Assembly: GCA_000708835.1 (NCBI GenBank)
Contig: DF237339.1
Location: 22,922 to 86,921, forward strand
DNA length: 64,000 nucleotides
Direction of reading: 5' to 3'
Origin: Klebsormidium nitens
Lineage: Eukaryota; Streptophyta; Klebsormidiophyceae; Klebsormidiales; Klebsormidiaceae
The notes beneath the pieces are model-generated. The model did not search any database, had not been told where the DNA came from, and saw only the letters and a program-made list of their open reading frames with translations. This document shows, piece after piece, positions 22,501-34,494 of the stretch. Numbering within the stretch: position 1 is the first letter of the stretch; the number at the start of each line of letters is the position of its first letter. Made by a program: the position numbers and the translations under genes.

Positions 22501-25500
22501 TCCCTAAACTTTCCGGAGGGGCCTGGGCAGAAATCCACCCCCCCTCGGTAAGTTCCATCCTGTCGTCCTCGTCGGTGTGGCGATTGCTCGGTGTAGGGGC
22601 AGAGAAGGGCTGCCGAGTGTCCGAAGTCTCCTTGTCCTCGGCGCGCACGCGCGCGCGCGCCGGTGCTCTAAGCGAGCTTTCAAAGCTGGGGGTATCGCTT
22701 CGCGCAGCTTCGGATTCTACAGCCTCAGCCAAAGCCGATTCTGTACCCCTCACTAACCCCGTTTGCACAGCAGGGGCAGTTTCCGCCGCCCGCATCCCGT
22801 TTGCACCGGCCCGGTCGTGCCCTTTCGCACCTAATCCCTTCGCCTCATCCCGTCCGGTGTGAAAAGCCCGCTCGTTCCCCTCTACGACGTCCGCATACTC
22901 CGTCAAGTGCACCGGAAACGGACCTTCGCCCGCGTCCGAACCCTCTCGGTACACCACCACTGACTCGGTAGAGACCACACCTGGTCGCAGCAAACCAGTC
23001 GGGGCGGCGTATTCACACCGGTCGCTTCCCCCGGTCGCTTCTGTCGGGCGCAATTCCGGCGGAACGGTGCCCGGGGCGTCGACCTCCCCCGCCCGGTACT
23101 TGCGGTCCTTCCACAGAAGAGACAGGCGAAGCGCGTCCTGCTTACTGAGGAGCGCGCGCATCTTGTGACTGCGCGCAGCGTGCTGGGCTTGGACCTCCTT
23201 CTTGAGGCCTGTGAAGAGACGGACAATAACAATCAAGCAAGACAAGTTGGAGACATTTCAGTGAAGTCTCAAGGGATGAAAAGGTTCCGGAGGCTTGCAA
23301 TTTACGGGCGCGATGCTTCCAGCTTGCTGAAGTTCGCGCGCGCTTTGTGACTGCGCGCACTTTGCTGGGTTGTGACCTCCTTCTGAAGGCCTACGAGTTG
23401 TCGTCTTTCATTGTTAGTGAGCTTGTCCGACGCTGCAGTCAGGATATTACAAACCTCACCCTCTGATCCGCGAGAATGCATACTCAAGACTTGGGCCTTT
23501 GGATTGTTCGCCAAAAGCCGGCGACCTAAAGCCGCCCGTTCACTTTATGGACGCTAAATCAGCGCAATGAAAGTCACTACAATCAGCCCACCAGTGAGAG
23601 GACCGAACGGCAAGCGCCCAAGCAGCAGAGTCTAGTCCGACTAGCCCTCTTTGCTGCCGGCATTTTGCTACAGCGTGCAGATGCAGTACAAACGATATTT
23701 CTAAGATTCAAATCGGATAGTGGATCAACTCACGCTCTTTGCTACCGAAGTCCTGCCAGAGGATGAAGGCCTGCGACAGCAGTCGGAGCCGCCAGTGGTG
23801 GACCGCTCGCTGCCGCTTCGACGCTTCGGCCCGCAGTTCGGCCTCCAGGAGTTCTTTCGCCCTGAGGGAGGGACGTCAGAATCAGTCAGTGACGTCATGC
23901 TAAGGTCAGCAAGTACGGGAGGAGGTAACGTCTTCCGTCAGGAATGAGCAGGTGAACGATCCTCAGAAACATCGGAGATTGGTTGGGCCTCTGATCACGT
24001 CTTTGGCAAAGCTCGCAGCGAATGGAGACTCAAGAGTTTCTGACAAGCCGGCAGCCGTATCTCCCCACAATCTCTTTTTACGTCGTTTGGTTTAGAAGCT
24101 AATCGACCTGGTAGACCAGCGTTCGTAGGATCGATGGAAGTACTGCAACGTATTTTCCCCTTATGTCACCTGAATTTCAGAGACCAGGCCCCCAAAAGTC
24201 GCCGGAAAGAACTCCAGGCACAAAAATCTGGAAGCAGGGATGTAAAGTTTACCTGTCGTCCTTTCCCTTTTGAACTTCTTCCCGCCACGCTCGCCAGAAT
24301 AGCGTCATCCGCCGCCATTGTAGGACGATCTGCATGACGTCAAATTCGTCAGCGGTCCTCCGAGTATCTCCTCAAAACCTCCCTTACAAGAAGTCGAATG
24401 GAGACCTGGTTGGAGGGGAGCAGGAACTAAAAGAACTTTGCAGAGCGGAGAGACTTCGATCTGATTCTGAACCGCAACACAACGACAAAGGACAGGGTGT
24501 TTTCTGCGACAGTGGCAATCAAATCAAGGTCTGCCTTGCACGCACAAGGAGGTGTCATTATCCTTCAACCGGAAGGTTCAAACACAAGTTCTATCCGTCT
24601 GTGCGCCGTTCTTGAAGCATATCGAACGTTTCATTAGAGGCGCTTTTGACAACATTTGCGCGCAGCCGACCACGGCACTCCACTCAGACAAATCTTTATG
24701 CCTCTTGCTTTTAAAACGCAGGCCACTCACCATTGCTCTTTGCAGGGGCGCGCGCGCACTCACGGCCACGGCTCGCCACGTGGACCACGCCAGGCGCAGC
24801 GCGCGCTTGTCTTTGGTCGCGAGCAGCAGCTCCAGAGTGGTTTTGAGCTCTTTGTCGCGGAGGGCCTCCGCCGCCTCTAGTTGCTGTGCGGCCAGCGCGG
24901 TAGCAGCCGCCTCCTCCAAAGCAAGCCTAAACAAGAAGATTCCTTCATGCTTCAAGAATCATACGCGTATAGAACTTCTGACGAATCCCAAGCGCTGAAA
25001 GATCTCAATCAAGCTCAAAGTCCTCGAATCAATGAGACAAGCGTTAAAAGTAGTAAGACGGCCAGCCTAGGAGGGATGGGGAATATTGAAAAGTTCGCGT
25101 GGGTACGTGCGCAGAGCAACTGATCGCTAGGGTGAGAGTGTCAGTGTTGGTTGCGGACTTGCCAGTACCATCCGTAATGGAGGCGTCTTCAAGACCTCCC
25201 ACTTGTGAAACAGATGTCGAAGTGCTGCAACGGTTTAGAATGCTGTAAAAGTTCATACTTTCTCAAGGAAAAGAGGTCCAGCTCCGAGCACCTGGTTTTT
25301 GGCGCTTCGGAGGAAACGTTGTAAGCAAGTCTCAAAGACGTCCGCTTCAGTACAGGGGAACCAATGACAAAGATTTGCGTAGAGCAGCCTGCCGAATACC
25401 GACCCGCTCGCACGAGTTTGCAGCAACGTTGAGGCAAGCAATCCTTGCCGAAAGGGTTTAAGGACGAGAAAGCATTGTGTCTCTTCGCAACCATTTCGCA

Positions 25501-28500
25501 GCTACCTGCCCTCTCATCCGTTCGCGGTAGAGCGCTCCTAAAGAAGCGCGCCGAAATGACTTTCACGGTCGGCTCATGCGAAGGAAGAACCAACCCAGCC
25601 ATAAGCCGTGGCAGAGCCTGCTTGCGTTGTACCGCGGCAGAGTCTTGGTGCGAAGCAACCTCGGGAAGCATCATTACAGACCCTGGCACTCATTACGATA
25701 GATCAGCCGTGGTAGACGCGATTCCGTCTGCGCAGGTTTTCTGTAGGTCCAGTGAAAAGACAGAAGAGGCTAGATTGACAACGACAAAACCTCTTGCGTA
25801 ACCTTTCCTACGAACAACAAAAACTAAGGTGTCTAGAAAGCCAATGATTGGGGGGTTACCTCTTGCGCGCCATGCTTTCCGCCTGCTGAGCGACAACGGA
25901 CGCCGCTTCCATTGTTTTCATGCTTCCGGCCTCCCTTTCCGCCCTCTCACCGACAGCCGAACTTGCTGGATCGTCCTTTGCTTGAGCGTCCGCATCGCTT
26001 CTACTCGCGCCGGGTTCAGCAGTATATTGGTTGACCGGATTTGAAGGGTCCATCTGCCTATCGTCAGGCAAAACCCCGTTGCCCTCCAAGGAACGAACTC
26101 TAGTCAGAGGATCCGTGGCTTCCGCAGATCCGTTCGCAGTCTCGGGCGGAGCTCCGCGGGTGCCTTCCGAAGAGTTCTCGCCTGGGAAGCGGCTCAACTG
26201 AGCTGGATGTGAATCGGCGGGTGTGCTTTGGACCTCCGTAATAGACGGCGCAGCGTTGCCGGCTTCCTCGCCGCTTTCTGGAACTGCTAGAGTAGATTCC
26301 TGCCCTCGCTGCGTGGAAGATTCTTCGATGGCCGAAAATCTAGCCGCCTGCCCGATTGATCCACCCTCGTCTCTGGTCATACCCAAAGAGTCCCCTTCGC
26401 TGTCCTCACTGTGCAATTCACGATCCTGCCCCTCACCCGGGGCAGCAAAAGCGGACTGCCTTGTCGGACTCAATTCAAGCTTCATGTTACTCGACCCGCG
26501 ACTTCCGCTACTTTTTATCGACCCCCTGTCGCGCCGTTCCGCTCTGTTCCCGGCCGCATTCCGCTCATGTCCACTAGCCTTAACCCGAAAGCTTTCTCCA
26601 TTCCCCTCCCCTGTGTCCTGATTCCCCTCCCGTTGCTTCGTTGGGATTCGTCCCGCCGACCGCGGCCGCTGCGGGCCCTGCTTGTCCTGCCCGTTGCTGT
26701 TGCGAATCTCCGTTAAAGCCCCTCGTGCCGCTGCGCTTCTCGAACGACTCCTGCTGACGTCATGGCTCCCGCTGACGTCATCCCGCGCAGCCGCAGCGCT
26801 TGCGCAGCCCGTACTAGAGTCCAGCTCTGTGCTGGCGGAATCAGCGTTTTCGACTGCGTGCGCGCCGTCCCGCCGGGCCCTCCGGTGCGCTTCTGCATCG
26901 GCGCGGATCTGCTCGCGGAGCCGCTGCACCTCCGCCTCGAGCCGCTGCTGTTCCTCTTGGACCGCTAGCTTCCTGCAAAGGGCGTTATCGGAGCTCTGAT
27001 AAGGAATCTATGATATCGATCGGAGTGTCCACGATGATTGCAACCCCGAGCTTTGAATCGCCTCAGAAAGTGGGGATTCCAGACGGAGATGATTTGCTTG
27101 AGACTGTAGACATTCTGCCTGAGAAGGAGTACCTAGTTCTTCCAATAATCTGCTTGGCAGCTTGTCCTAGTCGGATCTCAAGGGATATCAAATGAGAAGG
27201 CCGCCGCGCTTGCACAGGTAGCCTGCAGTTTCCTTGAGGATGAGAGTAATCCTAAGACTGCTGAGTACCCTGACTACTTTTCGCAGATTTCAGGTCAACA
27301 GTATGTTTCGGCCAAAGACTGCGATTGCTTCACCAGCTTCCCCCAGATGTTCAGGTACCTGTCAAGTGGTGATGGCTGGTGCTTGACAAAAGCTGTCTTC
27401 GTCTTTCAAACGGATATCATGCAGAAAGCTGGCTCCAGAACACAAGGATCAACCTGAAAGTACAATGCTGTCATTTGACAGAGTTCCCCACAGCTTCGGG
27501 TAGTCATAATCCAGCACAAAACACTTCATACCCTCTCAAAAGTACGGGGCTGGAGATCGATTAAGGACAGAAGAGAACAGAAGTGCCACGAACCGAATGC
27601 ACTGAGAAGTCTGAGAAGTTCTGTTCGCGGTACTGTCAACGCCTGCACTCGCAAGTGCGCGGACTTCATAACTGGACATCCATCTACCCTCAAAGTAGGG
27701 GCTGACTCAAAGAACATGTTGTAGGTGTGCGCTCAAGAAAGTCCAGCGAGTGTGTTTGGTTCAGACCCACCTTTTCTGGTACGCAACAACTCTGTTGTCC
27801 TTCCTTTCAGGCTTTGTAGAACCAGGAGTGCCGCTGCTGACAGTGGACTTATGAGGTGCCAACTGCACACCACGGGCCTCCGCCAAAGCAGCCCGCCCTT
27901 GCGCAAGAATATCCACCTTTTGCGGAGCTCGCTTCTTTCTTTTCTCCTCCACCATCTGCGATGACACTTGTGTCTTGTTGCTAGGCAGTTTAGACAGCAG
28001 TCTGTGACGCTTTGAGGCAATAGGGCACTTTCGAGAGAAAGCTGAAGGAGGGCGAGGCTTCCTTCTACAGCTTTGGAGCACGAGGGTACTGCAGAGCTGC
28101 AGCACGCCAAAGCCATCACCCCCTACGACCAGAGACAAGTTCGGAATCTTACGCAGGGACCAGATGCCAAAGCCTACACACATATTTTGAGAACTTTCAT
28201 TAGTTCTAAAAGTAGGGATATCCAGCAAGGCACAGGGATGTCTCTTACCTGATGCCTGAGCTCCATAACAAGTCGAGGAGCATACTCTTTGACGTTATGC
28301 CCTGGCTTTGCTTCTTGCGCCCTTGCCTGACCATACTTGGCTACACTCGCTTTGGTTTGTCTCTCAAGGCCCCTAGGTTGGAGAGTCTCCACATATTGAG
28401 CTGGATCGTACCGCTTCGATTTGTGTTCAGGTTCCGTAGACAGTAGCTGTTGGGGGGGCAGCTGGCCCTTGTTGACATAAGAATTGAGAAGCCTGAAGGA

Positions 28501-29406
28501 TTGAGTCAAGGAGGTACTGAAGATGCAGACATAAAGGAACATTGCGGCACAAGCAAGTCATGATATGCGCGAGAAAGGTGCAAGGAGACAGCACCCCTAG
28601 CAGATGAGACTTTGCATTCTGTTGGAAGGGCAATCAGAGATTCTGGCGAACGTGGATATAGCAAGCTTATCAAACTCCTAGTGCTTGATGGGATGGGGGG
28701 GCTTAAGGATACTGCCAGCGTGAAGGCGCCCTGTTTTCTGCTTGAGAGCTGTGTTCGCTTCCCAAGGGAGATGCCGGCTCCTTGTGGTGTTCTTCCTCCA
28801 ACTCAGACCAAAGATCAGACTTTCTGTTACAGCTAGCTCCACGTCCAATGCTTTCATGCTTCTCGCTGAAGATACTATTTTTCCAATCGAAAGAGCTACT
28901 CAAGGCATCTTTGATGAAGTGTCTCCCTCCTGGATCAACTCCTTTGGGAGACAACGTAAAAGCCGGTGCTTGCCCCAAGAGACTAAGGCTGTCATCTGCA
29001 GCTAACGAGTAGGTCCATGCTGTGTCTTCGAGGTCCAATCTGTACTCCAGGTTGGGAAGAAGAGATGGTTCATTGTCCCCTTCCCAGTCGCGCAGTACAG
29101 CGGAGGCTGCAAGAGAAGAGAATCCAAATATGCTGCGAGATGCAACCTCAAATGTGTGCTGAAAGCTAGGGGAGCTGAAAGCTGAAAGAGCCGGAAGACA
29201 GAAAGCTGAAAGAGCCCATCTTCTGAGAAAGCTAGCAGTTTGCAATGTGCTGGAGGCAACGCATCAGGGTTTGAACAACAAGACCTTCGTGCTGGCTCTG
29301 ACCTTAGTTGCCTCGTCATTCTCCCGTGATATGCACAGACAATCTGCAAAGCAACTGAGCACAGACTGGCCCCAATTTCTTACTTACCTTTCTCATAGAC
29401 GTCCAT
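19527..29406 (-). CDS. CCDC191-like protein with Sfi1-type Trp/coiled-coil motifs
   Basis: This large coiled-coil protein is of the CCDC191/SFI1 kind; such proteins bind centrins or act at centrioles and cilia. Fourteen exons join in phase in transcript order: 29406-29388, 29106-28713, 28492-28249, 28096-27771, 26972-25860, 24926-24731, 24329-24253, 23861-23734, 23208-22334, 22007-21775, 21142-20890, 20386-20220, 19875-19746 and 19586-19527, giving about 1404 residues. The first coding exon holds only six codons, then ASAVLRDWEGD. Helical segments begin with AVQEEQQRLEAEVQRLREQI (about residue 330). Sfi1-like motifs include MTLFWRAWREEV, SQAFILWQDF, ATWHAWRAHLEAA, ARAFAWWRLV, ARAWRGWRA and SFFDWSEAVEDA. 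Two long Ser/Gly/Glu-rich disordered blocks fill exons 5 and 9. The ending WAKINGWLADHRK resembles the CCDC191 C-terminus. One intron (20889-20387) appears to be GC-AG. Trp motifs are fewer than in true Sfi1, so CCDC191-like is my preferred but unproven name. Confidence 0.75.
23147..23395 (-). repeat. Duplicated start of CCDC191-like exon 9 (pseudo-exon)
   Basis: The 5' end of the real exon (23208 downward, reading LKKEVQAQHAARSHKMRALL) has a diverged second copy about 180 bp upstream in the transcript, at about 23390-23305 (LQKEVTTQQSARSHKARANF). The copy keeps an AG acceptor in the same phase, but its frame meets TAA after about 30 codons (SKLEASRP then stop). No downstream donor restores the phase. 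It is therefore either dead or a poison exon. Confidence 0.8.
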
Positions 29407-30112
29407 CTCATCAGATCCGATAATTGCTAAGTGCTCAGTACGTCCATGGGCGCCGCCTCATCTCCGCAGGCGGAAAAGATCAGACGGCTATGTGGCAAAC
29501 CAACACGCTGGACAATTGTTCCTTTGTTCCATTTGCAGCGCCCAATGAACTAACAGTAACTAGATCATTGTGGTGCAGCTATTGCACGTTGCAGCTGCTC
29601 CATGCTGATGCTCCTCAGCTCGGTTGCTGGGCCCTTCGAAAATTAGGGTTGGGATGCGAGTGGGTTCGCCGTCGAACGGAAAACCTCACAGACGCCTAGG
29701 GGCTCGGTTCGATGATGTGCCCCCAATTCAGAGCAGCACACGTCCTGAGCATTCTGAATCTTGCGATTCTTGGATTTGAAAGCGAGCACTTCTCTGGCCA
29801 GGCCGGCTGGCTGCATTTGCATTCCACTACCACTAGCATTGGCAAAGGGCGAATGTATTACGGCGCTTGCTGCACGAAATCCACTCTCTCTTTCTCCGCG
29901 CACCGCAGACTGCTACAGGTGCTCTGCCACTATTTGTTGATGTCTGCAGAACGTATGTGCCTACTCCTCAGGGCATCCCCGGCGCTAAGACTGGGCGGAA
30001 GGGCCAGGCGTTTGAGTGCTAGCAACATTTGAAAAGTGCTGATTCTTAATGCATTGAGTGCAGCCCTTGAGTGCTTATAATCCTGAGCCTTTACCACCAC
30101 AAGCACGCGTGA
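29407..30112. promoter_or_regulatory. Divergent gap between the CCDC191-like gene and QNG1
   Basis: About 700 bp separates the two start codons, so both promoters lie here. Several overlapping open frames exist on both strands (for example 29424-29699 +), but none has splice or family support. I see no recognisable core element. Confidence 0.35.
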
Positions 30113-33100
30113 ATGGATCCGCTCGCTGCTGTGAGGACCTCAACAGCTTGGGTGGTGGATCAAGCAAAACATGTGACCATCAATGATGCAGGTAAAGCAG
30201 GGACGAACGACCTTCTTGGTTTTCTGACATACACTGGAGGGGAAGCATTGAGATGTGCAAAATGTATGAGCATTGTTGAGCAAACCTTTAAGCCTGTTTA
30301 TTGTTCTACTAAGAGGCCAGGAAGAGCTTCGTGATGCAACCACTGTTGCTGGACAGCTGGCTTCAAGCGTGACAGCATGCCTTTTATCTTTTTACATCCA
30401 CTTGAGAGCATTGGGAAAGCGTTCCAAACTGAAGCATACTCCCTTTGCCATACCCCGTACAGCAATCAATGCTGCGGCCAAGCACCTCAGCGCACAGTCA
30501 GTACCATCAGTGGTATGGAACAGTGATGACATGCACTACAGCGATGGAGGGCCGCTGACGGTGCAATACTTGTTTCTCCTTGATGCGCTGAACTTCTGCT
30601 TCTGGCCAGGTGAGACGTCCAAAGGCTCACCACATTTGGGAACTGCAGAAAGAAGTCAAAGAGAAATGACTTCCTGATTGCATGATGATTGGTGACCATC
30701 TGCCAAACGTTTGCACTCCTCTTTAACTCGCCTCAGTCCCAGGACTTCCTAATCAAGTGGTCCTTCTTTGAAGTGCAGACTCAGAGTTTGACTACGTCCA
30801 TCTCGCTAAAGGGCTCAAGGCGTCCCTGGAGAAGGACAAGGCCTGCTTGGATGCAGATAAGCTGGCGGCGTGCGATGGTACGTTGGACAAAGCCAACCCA
30901 AGATAGATAAACACTTTATGTAGTTTAAATCCCCTAATCAAGGCATCTGCAGAATTGGGCAGGTGTCAATGTCAGGCAGACATTGGCGACCGTTACAGGT
31001 CAACGATTCAGGGAAAAGCCATTGAATTGAACATTTTTTGGACAAATTTTCCGAGATTGTTCAAGTCATCGACGCATGGCTCATGCTTAAGAGGCCTTTC
31101 TATCAGGCCTAATGGATTAGGTGACCCGCGGGCGAACTGCTGATGACTGATCTGGTTCTCACTTTCTCCAGGATTGATGCTCCGCAAGCTGGTTCAGTGG
31201 AAAACCGAACTGCCTGGAGAGGAGGAACGAGCCCGCTTGGTCAGAGAGGTAGGCTCAATCCCAAGCGAGAAACATTCTCCTGGGTAAATTTGACTTCGGC
31301 CTTCGTATGCACGGCTTCAGTATATGAGGTGGCTATGTTTCTGAAACACTAGAATTCGTTGCTATTGTCGGGAAACAGAGCTGCTGGAGGAGATGCTGCG
31401 TCTCAAGGGGCTGTCAACTTTTGCATCAGAAACAGGGGAAACCAACTGAATTCATTCGTTGATTTTGGCCAGGTTGGAACGGGTCTCCTCTCCTCTTTCG
31501 AAGGTCAAGCAGCAAACCTGGTCAGGGCGGCCAACAACTCTGCAGCGCAGTTGGTGACCTTGGTGACAGCGCATTTCCCAGGTCAGTTACATCTAACGTT
31601 CAGCATAGCAATCAATCTTCGGTTCTGGAGGCGAGTGTAAATCTTCGTCAGACCAATTCGAGAGACGGTTCTGAGTGATGCAAAGCCTGGTCCGCGCTCA
31701 ATAAGGTGCCCATGCTCCACGAGAATTCCTCGAACTCAAGTACCCCATGAGGACTGAGCGCGGTTGGGAGAAAAAGCTTCTTCTACTACCCCTTCGTAGC
31801 AAGCCTTGCAGAAAGTGTCACAGCATAGAGCCAATGAAGATGCAATGGTTGATTGTGTTTCGGCGAAACCACATTAGGCGATTCTTTGGATCCGCCAAGG
31901 CATCCGCATGACAATCTAGGCGAAGCTGCTTGAAGTCACAAGCTTCGAAGGCGAGGAAAAAGTAGCTGACTGTGTCACTATTCAGGAGGCGAGTTTCGAC
32001 GATCCTTCATCCTTCAGACTTCGATACTCTGAAGCTGTGTAAATGGAGGACTTGATGACAAAGCAGACTGCTTGCCTGTGCAGGCTTTCGTGATCACTGC
32101 GTTTACAGAGGAAGGCAAGTGTTCCTCTACAAGCGCGCACAAATTTTCGTTGGGGACGTGTGGGGAGCTTTCGAAGGAAGAGGCCTGGGATCCTTCAACG
32201 ACATTGAAGCGCTGACAATGTAAGCTCAACCTCCTTCTTCGCCTTCTGAGCAAACGCGAGTCCGATTGGTTCTAAAAGGATAGACGGTGCCTCGTATTGA
32301 TCTTCTGAAAGTAGGCTGGTTGAGCGAAGCGTCACCTTCAACATGTTCCTGCAATCAAGCCCGCGGTCTTCTGAGAGTTCTAGAATTGACGTGCCAAACT
32401 GTCTAGTTGTTGGTAACAAACCTGCCTCTTTCGAACGTCTCCATACCAGGATCCTTAAGCATATCGTTGGCCGCTTAAAAGCAATTTGTTTCTCTTACTA
32501 GACCTTCTTATGCAGGTTCGCAGACTACCTGGTTCCAGTCGTGCTGAGAGAATGGAAGATCCTCGATTACGACCAAGTGTTGGCAACGAGGGTAAAGGAA
32601 AAGGAAGAGATTGAGCCAGGATCCGCGGAGGAGGTAATTGTGTTAATCGACTTCCATGATTCCACTGTCTGGAAGCATTTCTCCTCGTTTTTTGGCCCCT
32701 GATCGGCGACGATCCAATGTGACATCTCGTGTTGCTGACTTGACAACGTCAACCCGGGTTGCTTCCTGTGGCAGCTTCAATTCATTGGCTGTTGTGCAGG
32801 TAGAGATCCGAGCAGCGACCATCTTAGCAGTTGAGAGATTGCGGGAAAGTGTAGCAAAGCAAATAAAACAGGAGGTAAGTTCGTGTTTCAGGTACTCTAG
32901 CCCTTGCTTACAGATTGTGTTGGTCTCAGCATAAGCTCATGCCTCTTGCTCGGAACGAGTTCCAGCTTTTCAACTCATGCACGTTGTGTGCGCATGTGCA
33001 TCGCGGGAGACCATTCACAAGTGACTTAAATAACGGAAAACAAGTTGACAACAGATCTTGACTGGATGTTTACTGCCGGATCTCATGAGCAATCTTCTCG

Positions 33101-33235
33101 GCGTGACCTGATCGTGCAACTCTCCTGATTTTGCAGGTCCTCAGTTTACAGATTGACTGGTGGCTGTGGCAATATGGAGAAGACAATAGGAGCCGATTGG
33201 AACCACATCACAGGACAAGAACGATATACTATTAG
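30113..33235 (+). CDS. QNG1: Queuosine 5'-phosphate N-glycosylase/hydrolase (QNG1, DUF2419, C9orf64 family)
   Basis: QNG1 cleaves queuosine 5'-phosphate and so releases queuine for tRNA wobble modification. Exons are 30113-30191, 30463-30609, 30779-30877, 31172-31248, 31381 to about 31440, about 31472-31580, 32084-32219, 32516-32633, 32800-32874 and 33137-33235. Exon 1 joins exon 2 so that WVVDQAKHVTINDAAINAAA aligns without a gap to the family N-terminus. Family blocks are the LLDALNFCFWPG signature, FRDHCVYRGRQVFLYKRAQI followed by GDVWGAFEGRG, TMFADYLVPVVLREW, IEPGSAEEVEIRAATILAVE, and the ending WWLWQYGEDNRSRLEPH...RTIYY. All these match the human protein in order. The one unresolved joint is between MLRLKGLSTFASETG and VGTGLLSSFEGQ, where no canonical donor is visible in the needed phase. 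Tandem with PRK downstream, 1.26 kb away. Confidence 0.88.
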
Positions 33236-34494
33236 AAGGCCACCGATACGATAGCTTCGTTGAGTGTCTTTGCACGCTGCCCGTCTTGGTCTTGGCGACA
33301 TGCTCCTTGGCACGAGTTCGGTGTTCATAGGTCATCTACTTCTCGGCACATGCTCTGGCAGATTAGTCAAGATCAGATCACCTTGATTGTTGATCAACGT
33401 CGAATGTCCAAAGCAGGTCGTTGAAATGCAAATTGATGTTGTCAGGTTGAGTTGCTAATTTGAAGGTGTTTGTCTAGCTGCTCATGTAGACGAAAGCATG
33501 ACTATGACCATTTAGATTGACTTGCTCATAGATCCTTGTAAGATGACGCGGAGCTAGCTCATTGTATTGCCAAGCATTGAGCAATGGGCGCGCCTCATTG
33601 GAATCTGGCCCAAGCTGCCGAGTTTTAGGCATGCGCTCATGGTCAAACAAATCACTTTTCGGTCATGCCAATTGCCCCAAAGACGCATGACTACGAGACT
33701 AGCTCGCTCCGAGATCGAATTGTTTTATTGAGGTCAGAGACTCAAGAGGAGGTCGGAGGGAGTCGATCTGAAGCTCGCCCCTTCTAATCGTTTTCATTCT
33801 AATCAAGACTTCATTGGATGCTAGCCTCTAGGTGTTCCATTATTGAAATACTGTCCTTTTGATTGATAATTTCTAGGGGTCGACAAAGACCTGTGCATGT
33901 GCACGAGGGTCACTCCGTCCCTCTATTGATATAAGAGACTTGCCCGAGACAGACCTAAAGCGCGCGAGGGAAAGTCGATTCCTCATGTGCACCCGGGCAA
34001 CGCCACCAGCGACGATTTCTCGAGCGCAAAACTTGGGCATCCAGACTGTTCGGCAGCATGAATCGAGACCGTTGGATGTTCCGTTTTGACGGTTCGATTC
34101 ACATTGCCCGCACAGCAGGGCCATGGCTGCCAAGGTGCCAAGATGGCAGATCTGGTGGCTCACATTTGCTGTTCGCAGATCCTACAAGGACAATCCGAGC
34201 TAACAATTTGGGGGCCTCTGACCTCGTCCCGAGTGTTATACGGGGTCTGGAAACGCGAACTTTGAAGGCCATTTTGCCGAAAGTAACAACGATTACTCGA
34301 TTCAAATCGTCACAGCTGAACTCTCCTCCAAAACAAAAGACATCCTCTTATACGGGCATAAGCGACGCTTAAACATTTGCTTATAGGTTAGATTCCCTTG
34401 TTTTCTGATCGGGTTTATCCAGCGCTTTGCTCATGTCGGAATGAGAATGTTCAGCTTTTGAAGCAACAGAAGAAGTGCAAAGAGATCCAGCGCA
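33236..34494. promoter_or_regulatory. Intergenic region upstream of PRK
   Basis: About 1.26 kb between QNG1 and PRK, the only same-strand neighbours among the recognised genes. It must contain the QNG1 3' UTR and the PRK promoter and leader. The leader just before the ATG is purine-rich (CAACAGAAGAAGTGCAAAG). Small open frames on both strands (34058-34372 + and 34099-34305 -) overlap and look like chance. No repeat or motif stands out. Confidence 0.4.

Noticed and set aside
29424-29699. Plus-strand 91-codon frame in the divergent gap before QNG1
   Set aside because: No splice signals or family features; it overlaps equally long frames on the other strand in presumed promoter sequence.
30316-30462. 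Extra QNG1 exon reading QEELRDATTVAGQLASS
   Set aside because: It can be spliced in phase at its start, but skipping it joins exon 1 to 30463 in frame and gives an ungapped match to the family N-terminus.
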